This document shows positions 18,222 to 26,824 of a stretch of DNA of 64,000 bases, piece after piece; position 1 is the stretch's first letter; every line of letters starts with the position of its first letter. Source of the DNA: Sulfuricurvum sp. PC08-66 (GTDB lineage Bacteria; Campylobacterota; Campylobacteria; Campylobacterales; Sulfurimonadaceae); NCBI GenBank assembly GCA_000830255.1, contig JQIT01000002.1:1-64000 (forward strand), in the 5' to 3' direction. Below the pieces are notes generated by a model. It was not told the origin of the DNA. It saw nothing but the letters and a program-made list of their open reading frames with translations, and made no database searches. A program made the position numbers and the translations under genes.

Positions 18222-18797
18222 TTGGATCAACACCTCATCGAACAACTTCAACTTCTCTCCCACGCGATGTTTCAAAAGGGATTTTTTGGCATTCATCACG
18301 GTGCACTCTCCGCCAAAATTGCCAACAATCGTTTCATCATCAACACCAAAGATGCGATTTTTGACAATCTCACCACCAAAGATCTCATCGAGCTCACCCA
18401 CATCCAAGACTATCGATGGCACCAAGCGAGCATGGATTCACTCATCCATCAACAAATCTACTCACACATCTCCGAAGCCAAATTCGTCACCTACGCTATG
18501 CCCCCCTTCACCACCGCCTATGCATTGGAAAACTCTATCATCATCCCACGCGACTACTTCGCACACCGTATTCTGGGAACTATTCACGTCTATGACCCCA
18601 AAAATTTCGACGACTGGTACGACCGCGCAAGCAGTGAAATTTACCTCGAATTTTTGCACCGCAAAACGTCGCTTTTGGTCATCAAAGGGTACGGCATCTA
18701 CGCCTACGACCGTGACAGTTTGCAAATGGCAAAACGCATTGCGATTTTGGAGAACTCCTGCCGTATTTTGCTCCTAGGTGCGCAAGCGCGTCCCTAG
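18222..18797 (+). CDS. Class II aldolase/adducin-like protein
   Basis: A 191-residue protein resembling the class II aldolase/adducin N-terminal fold, seen in the GIHHGALSAKI start, the central segment with YALENSIIIPRD and the C-terminal HRKTSLLVIKGYGIYAYDR. The family uses a zinc site of three histidines; here the usual HxH pair is not clear, so it may not be a true aldolase. The start is TTG at 18222 with AGGAG seven bases upstream. The gene is conserved near ftsA/ftsZ in Campylobacterota, as I recall. Its stop overlaps the end of convergent bioA by four bases. Function unknown. Confidence 0.7.
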   Translation: MDQHLIEQLQLLSHAMFQKGFFGIHHGALSAKIANNRFIINTKDAIFDNLTTKDLIELTHIQDYRWHQASMDSLIHQQIYSHISEAKFVTYAMPPFTTAYALENSIIIPRDYFAHRILGTIHVYDPKNFDDWYDRASSEIYLEFLHRKTSLLVIKGYGIYAYDRDSLQMAKRIAILENSCRILLLGAQARP

Positions 18798-20095
18798 GGC
18801 ACCAACCGCGCTACTGCCTCATACGCTACATCCATCATCGTGTCGATTTGCTCTGTTGTGATGACATAGGGTGGCATCATATAGACCACATTGCCCAAGG
18901 GTCGAAGCAACACACCCTGCGCAAGGGCGTAGGTGAAAACCTTGAGACCGATACGCTCTTGAGGCGCAAACCCTTCAATATCAAACGCCGCAATCATTCC
19001 CGTCTGACGAATATTACCCACGTGCGCTAATTGCGAAAATTTAGCCAATTTTTGCGCCATGTAGGCAATTTTTTCGCGATTTTTGAACAAAATAGCCTCA
19101 TTTTCCAAAAACTCCAGTGTCGCATTTGCCGCTGCACATGCTAGCGGATTGCCCGTATAAGAGTGCGAATGCAAAAACGCCTTTTGCTCATGGTAATCGC
19201 AATAAAAAGCGCTATACACCTCATCGGTAGTCATCACCACCGATAGAGGTAGATACCCTCCTGTGAGACCTTTGGAGAGGCACATAAAATCGGGTGAAAT
19301 ATCTGCCTGCTCACACGCGAACATCGTGCCTGTACGCCCAAAGCCTGTCATAATTTCATCCGCAATGAGATGCACCCCATACGCTTGGGTCAATCGACGC
19401 GCCTCGACCAAATAGTGCGGATGGTACATATGCATGCTTCCCGCACCCTGCACCAACGGTTCGAGGATAAGCGCGGCAATCTCACTCCCACGTGCTTGCA
19501 GTATCGACTCTAGCGCTTTTGCCGCCTCGATAGCGGAGTCGAGTGTGGCATCACGGGGTACGGGCGTTTGGATATTGGCAATGAGCAAGGGCGCATAGGT
19601 GCTTTTGTAAAGCGATACATCTCCCACCGAGAGCGCGCCAAGCGTCTCTCCATGATAGGAGTTGGTGAGTGACAAAAAGAGACTACGCTCTTGTCCACGA
19701 TTTTTGAAGTAGTGGTAGCTCATTTTGAGTGCTACCTCGACCGCGCTAGAGCCATTGTCCGCAAAAAAGGCTTTTTGCAGGGGTGCAGGTGTGAGAGCCA
19801 CGAGGCGTTTGGTCAGCGTCACAATAGGTTCGTGCGTAAAGCCCGCCAAGATGACATGCTCTAGCGTGTCAAGTTGCGCTTTGATTTTGGCATTGACATA
19901 AGGGTTGGAGTGCCCTACGATATTGACCCACCATGAGCTAATCGCATCGATGAATCGATGCCCCTCAAAATCCTCCAGATAGACCCCCTCGCCCTTGGCA
20001 ATGGGGGTAAGTGGCAAAAATTCAAAATCTTTCATCTGCGTACAAGGGTGCCAAATATGCGCCAAATCGTCCGCAATAAAATCGCTGTTACGCAT
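18794..20095 (-). CDS. bioA: Adenosylmethionine-8-amino-7-oxononanoate aminotransferase
   Basis: A PLP-dependent class III aminotransferase that makes 7,8-diaminopelargonic acid in biotin synthesis, using SAM as amino donor. It has the BioA-specific N-terminus HIWHPCTQM, GSSAVEVALKMSYHYF, IADEIMTGFGRTG and the PLP lysine in LSKGLTGGYLP. I chose ATG 20095 (433 residues) because AAGGGG lies seven bases upstream and the sequence from MRNSDFIADD matches the family start. No other biotin gene is in the window, although metK supplies its donor. Confidence 0.93.
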   Translation of the reverse strand: MRNSDFIADDLAHIWHPCTQMKDFEFLPLTPIAKGEGVYLEDFEGHRFIDAISSWWVNIVGHSNPYVNAKIKAQLDTLEHVILAGFTHEPIVTLTKRLVALTPAPLQKAFFADNGSSAVEVALKMSYHYFKNRGQERSLFLSLTNSYHGETLGALSVGDVSLYKSTYAPLLIANIQTPVPRDATLDSAIEAAKALESILQARGSEIAALILEPLVQGAGSMHMYHPHYLVEARRLTQAYGVHLIADEIMTGFGRTGTMFACEQADISPDFMCLSKGLTGGYLPLSVVMTTDEVYSAFYCDYHEQKAFLHSHSYTGNPLACAAANATLEFLENEAILFKNREKIAYMAQKLAKFSQLAHVGNIRQTGMIAAFDIEGFAPQERIGLKVFTYALAQGVLLRPLGNVVYMMPPYVITTEQIDTMMDVAYEAVARLVP

Positions 20096-20195
20096 CCATA
20101 AGCCCCTTTTTTCGGGGGAGTATAACACGCTTTTCATCTGCATTTAATAGAGGCACGCTACAATGGCACCCATTAAAAGAGCCAAGGAAATACGC

Positions 20196-21662
20196 ATGAT
20201 TACATGGATGCAAAAACACCGCAAAGCAATGCTCGTGGTGATGTGGGTCACCGTCATCACTTTCATCGGAGCAGGTGCGGTAGGCTGGGGTAATGCCGAG
20301 TATGGTAGCAAAGCCACCAGTATCGCCAAAGTAGGCAGCGTCGAACTCAAAGGCGATGCACTCAATCGCGAATTTACGACACTTTTCAACTACTACAATC
20401 AAATGTTCGGCGGTCAACTCGACCAAGAGAGCGCCAAAAAAATGGGGCTAGAAGAGCAAGCGTGGAAGAGCCTCATCCAAAAAGCGCAACTCCAAAATTT
20501 GGCTATAAGCTATGACATCACCATCGATGATGCGCAAGTAGCAAAAGCGATTAGCGAAATGTCCTACTTCCAAAAAGAGGGCGTTTTTAACAAAGAGACC
20601 TACAAACAACTCCTCAAAAGCAATAATCTCTCTATCAAAAACTTCGAAGAGGCTGTCAAAGAGGATTTGATGCTTCAACAAGTGATGGCACTTTTGGCCA
20701 ATGCACCTTTGGCGAACGAAGGTGAGAGTCTCGCCATCATGGAGCAAATCGCAGACAAAATCGAATACCTCATCCTAAAAGCAGAGGATATCAGCGTCGA
20801 TGTCAATGAAACAGCACTCAAAACCTATTGGGAATTCAACCAAGAGCGCTTCAAGGCGCCAGCCTCTATGAGCCTAGAGGTCATCGATACACCCATCACA
20901 AGCCATGAACACACCGACCAAGAGATAGAGGAGTACTACGCCCAAAACAGCTTCACCCTCCAAGATGAAAATGGATCAACACTCACCCTCGAAGCGGCAA
21001 AAGAGAGTATCATCGAAGCACTCAATGACAAAAAGAGCAAAGATGCCGCCAATCGCCTCTATATCGCATGGAAAAAGGGTGAGTTGCCTGCTGATATTAC
21101 ACCCCAAAGCGTGACCTTCGATGAGAGTAATGCATCCTTCGATGCCGAAGTGATGCAAGAGCTTGCCACACTTCAAGCGGGTCAAAGCACCAAAGCGGTC
21201 AAAACCGCACAAGGGTACAGTGTCATCAAACTTATCGCATCGACACCTGCACGCAACCAAACCTTCGAAGAGGCAAAAGAGAGTGCTACGCCTCTTTTTA
21301 TAGCGCAAGAGAAGCGTCAAAAATTGATCGAAAAAGCCAACGCACTCCAAGAGAATTTCCAAGGTCAAACGACAGGCTTTATCACTATGCTCGATGCGCA
21401 AGCTATCACGGGCCTGACAAACGACCAAGCCAGAGAGTTTTTGAATGGACTTTTTATGAGCCAAACCGCCTCTGGACAAATTCCTCTCGAGGATGAGAGC
21501 ATCGTGTTGTACAAAATTGTGGCACAAAAGTTGCTCACGAAGCCCCAAATGAGTAGTGCAGAGGCATTGGCGAGCCAAGTACACCAACAAAAAGAGCAGG
21601 CACGCCAAATGGTGTTGATGGAAGCACTCGATGCCAAATACCCTGCAACCATCTATAAATAG
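20196..21662 (+). CDS. PpiD/SurA-like membrane-anchored peptidyl-prolyl isomerase
   Basis: A periplasmic folding factor of 488 residues: N-terminal cytoplasmic tip, one membrane helix (about 11-33, LVVMWVTVITFIGAGAVGW), a SurA-type chaperone region (about 40-220) and a parvulin-like segment (about 225-360). The ATG at 20196 gives the PpiD-like start MITWMQKHRKAML and follows AAGGAA. The parvulin core is poorly conserved, so chaperone activity without isomerase activity is possible. It lies 22 bases before ftsA, the same order as in Campylobacter, suggesting co-expression with division genes. Confidence 0.82.
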   Translation: MITWMQKHRKAMLVVMWVTVITFIGAGAVGWGNAEYGSKATSIAKVGSVELKGDALNREFTTLFNYYNQMFGGQLDQESAKKMGLEEQAWKSLIQKAQLQNLAISYDITIDDAQVAKAISEMSYFQKEGVFNKETYKQLLKSNNLSIKNFEEAVKEDLMLQQVMALLANAPLANEGESLAIMEQIADKIEYLILKAEDISVDVNETALKTYWEFNQERFKAPASMSLEVIDTPITSHEHTDQEIEEYYAQNSFTLQDENGSTLTLEAAKESIIEALNDKKSKDAANRLYIAWKKGELPADITPQSVTFDESNASFDAEVMQELATLQAGQSTKAVKTAQGYSVIKLIASTPARNQTFEEAKESATPLFIAQEKRQKLIEKANALQENFQGQTTGFITMLDAQAITGLTNDQAREFLNGLFMSQTASGQIPLEDESIVLYKIVAQKLLTKPQMSSAEALASQVHQQKEQARQMVLMEALDAKYPATIYK

Positions 21663-21684
21663 ACTCCAACATTAGGGATATTCG

Positions 21685-23055
21685 TTGCAAAAGACAGTTT
21701 TGGCCATCGATATAGGTTCTACGAAAATTTGCGCCATCATTGCAAAAATCGAGGATGAGACTATCTCTATTATGGGAGCCGATATCGCCAAAGCGACAGG
21801 TCTCAAAAAAGGAAGCATCACCAATATTGAGCTGGCTTCCAAATCTATCGAGATAGCCGTCGAAGGTGCCAAACGTATCGCTGGTGTCTCTATCGACCGT
21901 GCTTACGTCTCTATCTCTGGTGCTTACACCAAAAACGTCCAAAGCTCCGCTATCGTCAATATCCCCAACAAAGAGATAGGACTCAAAGAGATTCACCGCG
22001 TCATGCAGACCTCTTTGTACAATGCCAATATCCCTTCAGAGTCTGAAATCTTGCATGCACTACCTTACAATTTCAAGGTCGATGAGCAAGACTACATCGA
22101 AGACCCCCTTGGGATGAATGCCTCTCGACTAGAGGTACAAACAAACATCGTCACCACCCAAAAAAGCAGTCTCAACAATATCCGCAAAGCGGTCAAAGCA
22201 GCGGGTATCGATATCGAAAATATTATTTTGAGTGGCTACGCTAGCGCCATTGCTACGCTCAACGACGACGAAAAATCACTCGGATGCGCCATGATAGATT
22301 TGGGTGGAAGCACCTCCAATCTAGTTATTCATGCGGGCAACTCCATACGCTACTCTGATTTCTTGGCTGTAGGCTCCAATCACATCACCAACGACCTATC
22401 GATGGCACTGCATACGCCTCAAAACGTCGCAGAAAAGGTCAAAACCTCTCATGGGACACTGCGCAACTCCTCCAATGACCTCATCGAGATTCCCGTCCTA
22501 GGCGATGAGGGCACTACCCAAGAGGTCTCACTCGATGTAGTCTACAACGTCATCTATGCACGTGTCGAAGAGACGATGATGATTTTGGCGCACGCTATCG
22601 AAAAGAGCGGACTCAAAAACCATCTGGGCGCTGGTGTCATTCTCACAGGGGGCTTTACCAAGCTTGAAGGTGTGCGTGAACTTGCCATTGCACTCTTTGA
22701 CAATATGCCTGTACGATTGGCGCGTCCTAAAAAGATGGAGGGGATGTTTGAAGAGCTCAACGACCCTGCTTTTTCAACTGGGCTAGGACTTATCCGCTAT
22801 GCCGCAGGTAGTTATACCCCTTATGAAATCGATGTGAACAAAAATATGCGTCACCATAAAGAGCCAGCCGCGGCGCGTGAAGAGATTTCGCTACACGACT
22901 TGCACAAAAGTGACGATAGTACCACTGAAATACCGCGACGAGCCAACAACAAAAACGCCAAAGAGAACTTCGGTGCGACACCTATGAATCGTCCCAATGA
23001 AGCTCAAACTTCGTTTTTTAGTAAATTTCGTGCGTGGGCATCCCAACTATTTTAA
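21685..23055 (+). CDS. ftsA: Cell division protein FtsA
   Basis: An actin-like ATPase that anchors FtsZ to the membrane. The 456-residue sequence starts with the phosphate-1 motif LAIDIGSTKICAII, has the phosphate-2 motif CAMIDLGGSTSNLVI and GAGVILTGG for adenosine binding. The extreme C-terminus, FFSKFRAWASQLF, is an amphipathic membrane-targeting helix. The start codon is TTG at 21685 with AGGGA upstream. It is followed 18 bases later by ftsZ. Confidence 0.95.
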   Translation: MQKTVLAIDIGSTKICAIIAKIEDETISIMGADIAKATGLKKGSITNIELASKSIEIAVEGAKRIAGVSIDRAYVSISGAYTKNVQSSAIVNIPNKEIGLKEIHRVMQTSLYNANIPSESEILHALPYNFKVDEQDYIEDPLGMNASRLEVQTNIVTTQKSSLNNIRKAVKAAGIDIENIILSGYASAIATLNDDEKSLGCAMIDLGGSTSNLVIHAGNSIRYSDFLAVGSNHITNDLSMALHTPQNVAEKVKTSHGTLRNSSNDLIEIPVLGDEGTTQEVSLDVVYNVIYARVEETMMILAHAIEKSGLKNHLGAGVILTGGFTKLEGVRELAIALFDNMPVRLARPKKMEGMFEELNDPAFSTGLGLIRYAAGSYTPYEIDVNKNMRHHKEPAAAREEISLHDLHKSDDSTTEIPRRANNKNAKENFGATPMNRPNEAQTSFFSKFRAWASQLF

Positions 23056-23073
23056 TCACCAAAGGACACAATT

Positions 23074-24225
23074 ATGGCGACTGATACTCCCTTTTCTATC
23101 CAAGAGCACAAAACCCAAATGGGCGCAAAAATCAAAGCCATTGGTGTAGGTGGTGGTGGAAGCAACATGATCAACCACATGATCAAAGAGGGTGTACGCG
23201 GCATCGAGCTCTATGTAGCCAACACTGATAGCCAAGCACTTCACGCCTCCTTGGCGCCCAACAAAATTCAATTGGGGGTCAAGCTCACCAAAGGTCTAGG
23301 CGCAGGGATGAAACCTGAAACAGGTCGTGAATCAGCCCTCGAAACCTACGATGCGGTACGTGAAGCGCTTGAGGGTGCTGATATCGTATTTATCGCGGCA
23401 GGTTTGGGTGGTGGTACAGGTACAGGTGCCGCTCCTGTCATCGCGCAAATTGCCAAAGAGGTCGGCGCATTGACGATTTCCGTCGTGACAAAACCCTTCG
23501 CTTTTGAGGGCAACAAACGCCAACGCTTTGCCCTAGAGGGACTCGAAGCACTCAAAAAAGAGTCTGATTCTATCGTCGTCATCCCCAATGAGCGTTTGCT
23601 TTCGGTCATCGACAAAAACATGGGACTCAAAGATGCCTTCCGTATGGTCGATAGCGTTCTTGGTTCAGCGGTCATGGGTACGGCTGGTGTTATCCTAGAC
23701 TCAGGATGTGGCGACGATATCAACGTCGACTTCGCCGATTTGCGCACCGTCATGAGCTATCGAGGATTGGCACTCATGGGTATGGGTGAGTCCACAGGTG
23801 ACAATGCTCCCTATGAAGCACTCCAAGCCGCAGTCGAATCACCACTTCTTGACAATCTCTCTATCAACGGTGCGATGGGTGTCATGGTACATTTCCAAAT
23901 GCACCCTAATGTTGCGATGTTTGCGCTTTCAGGTGCTATGAACGACATCGTGCGCTCTGTCGTGCACGAGGATGCCGATGTGATTTTCGGTACGAGTACC
24001 AACGAAGCGCTCCCAGATGGCAAGGTCATCGTCACCTTGGTCGCTACAGGTTTTGAGCGTGTACTCAATGAGCCAGCCGCAGGTGTCAACAACCGCGCCT
24101 ATGAAAATGTGCAAGCCGCCCAAGCACCCAAACAGGTCAAAGCGCGTATCGTCGTAGGTGCCACACACTACGAAAACGAAGATACCCTCGATATTCCTAC
24201 TTATATGAGACAACAAAAAGATTAA
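23074..24225 (+). CDS. ftsZ: Cell division protein FtsZ
   Basis: The tubulin-like GTPase that forms the division ring. The 383 residues include the GTP-binding GLGGGTGTGAAPVIA motif, the early GVGGGGSNMINHMI loop and, at the C-terminus, LDIPTYMRQQ, the conserved peptide that binds FtsA. AAAGGA precedes the ATG. One base separates its stop from the J-domain gene, so the two are probably co-translated. Confidence 0.97.
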   Translation: MATDTPFSIQEHKTQMGAKIKAIGVGGGGSNMINHMIKEGVRGIELYVANTDSQALHASLAPNKIQLGVKLTKGLGAGMKPETGRESALETYDAVREALEGADIVFIAAGLGGGTGTGAAPVIAQIAKEVGALTISVVTKPFAFEGNKRQRFALEGLEALKKESDSIVVIPNERLLSVIDKNMGLKDAFRMVDSVLGSAVMGTAGVILDSGCGDDINVDFADLRTVMSYRGLALMGMGESTGDNAPYEALQAAVESPLLDNLSINGAMGVMVHFQMHPNVAMFALSGAMNDIVRSVVHEDADVIFGTSTNEALPDGKVIVTLVATGFERVLNEPAAGVNNRAYENVQAAQAPKQVKARIVVGATHYENEDTLDIPTYMRQQKD

Positions 24226-24226
24226 G

Positions 24227-24517
24227 ATGCCTCTCCCTACTCCCGAAGAGGTCATCAAGGCCAAAACTCTTTTCGGATTGCACGACTCCCCTACCCTCGA
24301 TGAGATTAAAATCGCCTACAGAAATTTGATGCACGACTGGCACCCTGACAAACGTCCTGATGCCACCGACACCTCCCACGCTACTGCAATCAACGAAGCC
24401 TATGAAATGCTCATGGAGTTTTGCAAAGCCTATCGCTATGATCTGAGCGAACACTCTATTCACACCCGCGCTCAAACGCCTCAAAGCTGGTGGCAAAGCC
24501 GTTTCGGTCCTCGATAA
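24227..24517 (+). CDS. Short J-domain protein directly after ftsZ
   Basis: A 96-residue protein consisting of little more than a J domain (about 15-66) with the essential H39-P40-D41 loop in MHDWHPDKRPD. It lacks the Gly/Phe, zinc and substrate-binding parts of DnaJ, so it is a class III co-chaperone that would stimulate an Hsp70. The start lies one base after ftsZ with no clear ribosome-binding site of its own, implying coupling. A dedicated DnaK recruiter for division proteins is an attractive inference. Confidence 0.8.
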   Translation: MPLPTPEEVIKAKTLFGLHDSPTLDEIKIAYRNLMHDWHPDKRPDATDTSHATAINEAYEMLMEFCKAYRYDLSEHSIHTRAQTPQSWWQSRFGPR

Positions 24518-24549
24518 ACTCCTTCACATTTTCGCACACGCTATTTTTT

Positions 24550-24565
24550 GTTACCGTTTCGTAAC
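24550..24565. terminator. Small hairpin after the ftsZ/J-domain operon
   Basis: GTTAC (24550-24554) pairs with GTAAC (24561-24565) around a six-base loop. A T-run precedes it on the plus strand (CTATTTTTTG) rather than following, so it is a poor plus-strand terminator. The surrounding 157-base gap must also hold the promoter of the PhoX-like lipoprotein gene; I see no clear TATAAT there. Confidence 0.25.
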
Positions 24566-24674
24566 CTGCGCGTAATACTTATGATTTACCATTCCACCGT
24601 TTTGCCTCAAAACTTCCGCCTTATTGCCTCACTGCCTCATTTGCCTTACAAAAAATTCAAACTTAGGACAAAAG

Positions 24675-26735
24675 ATGAAAGCAAATATGCTTCTCTCAAT
24701 GGCTGCAGCTTCGGCAATCGCTATGACAATGGCCGCATGTGGTGCTGGTGGAACAACTTCCAGTACAGTAACAGAAACGATTGGTTCTACAATCGTGAGT
24801 AAATCTACCTTTACAGGTAGTGCAAACGGCTGTACAAACGGTGGTGTCTCTATCCAAATCGGTATCGATGACAACAAAAACGGCGTTCTTGACACTGCCG
24901 AAGTAGATACTACTGAGTACGTTTGTAATGGTACAAATGGAACTAACGGTACAAATGGCACCAACGGAACTAACGGCGTAGATGCAGCGATGATTGGTAA
25001 CCCTGGTGGTTTTGCAAGTAAACTCCAAATGACTGAGATTGCTACACCTATTCTCACAGACGAAAAAAACGTCACACGTAGCACAAACAAAGCGTTTAGC
25101 TTGGTCACAAACAAAGAGAGCAACATCTCTTTCAAACGTTTGCTCACTACAGGTCAAACAGACAATGGTGAAATGTTCGGCTTGGTCAAAAACTACCAAG
25201 ACAAAAACATCACAAACACAGATGGTACACCCCTCCTCTGTAACGGTACTGATGCTGCTGTAGGATACAGCGGAGAGGGTTCAGGTCTTGACCATGTCTC
25301 TTTCATCAAAGACCAAAACAGTTCTGTAACAGATCGTTATATGGTTTCACAATTTGAGTGTGGACCTGGACCAATGTACATGAACAAATTTGATATTAAC
25401 ATGACCACAGGTGAAGTAAGCGTAGTGCCAAACACTATGAAATACGTCTCTCAAGCAGCTCACCACGGTGGCTGGGTACACTGTGCTGGTATGACTACTC
25501 CATGGGGTACACACCTAGGTTCTGAAGAGTATGAGCCAAATTCTCGCAGCTACTCTACTAACAGCTACTACACCAAAATGGTTAGCCAATTTTACGATGG
25601 AAACAGCAGCATGGCAAACCCTTACTACTGGGGTTGGATTCCTGAAGTTACTGTAACTAACGGCAATGCTGCCTACACAAAACACTACGCAATGGGTCGT
25701 GGTTCATGGGAAATGGCGTATGTCATGCCAGATGAGCGTACTGTCTATATGGGCGATGATGGTAGCCGTGTAGGATTCTATATGTTCGTAGCAGATACTG
25801 CTCGTGATCTTTCTGCAGGTACATTGTACGCAGCAAAATTCATCCAACTCTCTGCTGATGGCGCTGAAGGTGGTCGTGGAGCACTTCGTTGGATTAACCT
25901 CGGACACGCTACAGATGCACAAGTCAAAACAGCGGTTGATGCAAATATCAGCTTCTCTACCATCATGAATTACACAGCACCTGAGAGCAACAAAACATGT
26001 ACTACAGGTACAAAAACTCTCTCTTCAGCTACCAGCAGTGGTGAGTGTCTAGAGCTCAATACAACTTCTTACAGTGCAGCAGTTATTGCTCGTCTTGAAA
26101 TTCGCCGTTATGCAGCGATGATGGGTGCATCTACTGAGTTCAATAAAGAGGAAGGTGTTACTTTCGATCCTGAGCACAATGTACTTTTCGTAGCAATGTC
26201 TGACATCTCTGGCACAATGGAGAACAATACTTCAGATGAGCGTATGGGCAACAATGACATTCGTCTTGCTCAAAACAAATGTGGTGGTGTCTTTGCTATG
26301 AACGTAGCAGGTCTCAAAGTACGCGATACAAACGGTACAGATATCAACTCTAGCTATGTCGTCTCTGATATGAACGCTATCATCGTAGGTCGTCCTACAA
26401 CCTACCCAAGTGATCACGTTTACTACGGCAACACTTGTGATGTTGATGCTATCTCTAACCCTGACAACGTTGCCTACTTCAAAGGTACAAATATCCTCTC
26501 CATTGGCGAAGATACAAGTAAACACAAAAACAACGTAGTATGGGCATACGACGTAGAGACTCGTTCTTTGACACGTATGCTTACAACAGCGGCAGGTTCT
26601 GAAACAACTTCACCCTTCTGGCATGCTATCGATGAAAATCGCTCTTTCATGTCTGCAGTTACTCAACACCCTGATGTTGCAACTGATACAGCAGGTAAAT
26701 CTTCTATCGGTGTAATGGGACCTGTCACAAAATAG
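24675..26735 (+). CDS. PhoX-like (DUF839) lipoprotein with N-terminal DUF7151-type domain
   Basis: A 686-residue secreted protein. The signal peptide ends in a lipobox-like MTMAAC with Cys22, so it is probably a Sec lipoprotein, unlike most PhoX enzymes, which use Tat. Residues 51-85 (CTNGGVSIQIGIDDNKNG ... VCNG) match the short DUF7151-type module with a calcium-loop-like D65-x-N67-x-N69-G, followed by five Gly-Thr-Asn triplets. The rest is a PhoX beta-propeller: FECGPGP, HCAGMTTPWGTHLGSEEY, GRGSWEMAYVMPDERTVYMG and EGVTFDPEHNVLFVAMSD. PhoX is a calcium/iron phosphomonoesterase, but activity here is unproven. ATG 24675 follows AGGA. It leads a block with two haem lipoproteins. Confidence 0.82.
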   Translation: MKANMLLSMAAASAIAMTMAACGAGGTTSSTVTETIGSTIVSKSTFTGSANGCTNGGVSIQIGIDDNKNGVLDTAEVDTTEYVCNGTNGTNGTNGTNGTNGVDAAMIGNPGGFASKLQMTEIATPILTDEKNVTRSTNKAFSLVTNKESNISFKRLLTTGQTDNGEMFGLVKNYQDKNITNTDGTPLLCNGTDAAVGYSGEGSGLDHVSFIKDQNSSVTDRYMVSQFECGPGPMYMNKFDINMTTGEVSVVPNTMKYVSQAAHHGGWVHCAGMTTPWGTHLGSEEYEPNSRSYSTNSYYTKMVSQFYDGNSSMANPYYWGWIPEVTVTNGNAAYTKHYAMGRGSWEMAYVMPDERTVYMGDDGSRVGFYMFVADTARDLSAGTLYAAKFIQLSADGAEGGRGALRWINLGHATDAQVKTAVDANISFSTIMNYTAPESNKTCTTGTKTLSSATSSGECLELNTTSYSAAVIARLEIRRYAAMMGASTEFNKEEGVTFDPEHNVLFVAMSDISGTMENNTSDERMGNNDIRLAQNKCGGVFAMNVAGLKVRDTNGTDINSSYVVSDMNAIIVGRPTTYPSDHVYYGNTCDVDAISNPDNVAYFKGTNILSIGEDTSKHKNNVVWAYDVETRSLTRMLTTAAGSETTSPFWHAIDENRSFMSAVTQHPDVATDTAGKSSIGVMGPVTK
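24930..24974 (+). repeat. Five tandem Gly-Thr-Asn codon triplets
   Basis: Within the PhoX-like gene, five consecutive nine-base units encode Gly-Thr-Asn (residues 86-100). The codons vary between units (GGT ACA AAT, GGA ACT AAC, GGC ACC AAC), so the peptide repeat is kept while the DNA has drifted. The Gly-x-y rhythm resembles short collagen-like linkers that often follow this N-terminal module. Confidence 0.8.
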
Positions 26736-26754
26736 GTTCTTTGGCTTAGAAGCC

Positions 26755-26791
26755 CTCTCCTTCCGGAGAGACTTCTTTGTCAAGTCTTTTT
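26755..26791 (+). terminator. Intercistronic hairpins after the PhoX-like gene
   Basis: CTCTCC (26755-26760) pairs with GGAGAG (26765-26770) across a four-base loop, and immediately after GACTT (26770-26774) can pair with AAGTC (26782-26786) followed by five Ts. Either could be a partial terminator that lowers expression of the two haem lipoproteins relative to the PhoX-like protein. The second stem is short. Confidence 0.4.
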
Positions 26792-26824
26792 CCTCAAAAG
26801 ATTTGCTAAAGAAGGAGTCCCTCT

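Noticed and set aside
24518-24674. A phosphate-starvation box before the PhoX-like gene
   Set aside because: Two GTTTC words exist (24501 and 24556) but are 55 bases apart, not in the close tandem spacing reported for the Campylobacter phosphate regulator, and no CTGTCAT repeat is present.
24930-24974. Gly-Thr-Asn run as an unstable microsatellite (phase variation)
   Set aside because: Synonymous codons differ between units, so the DNA is not a slippage-prone perfect repeat and the unit keeps frame.
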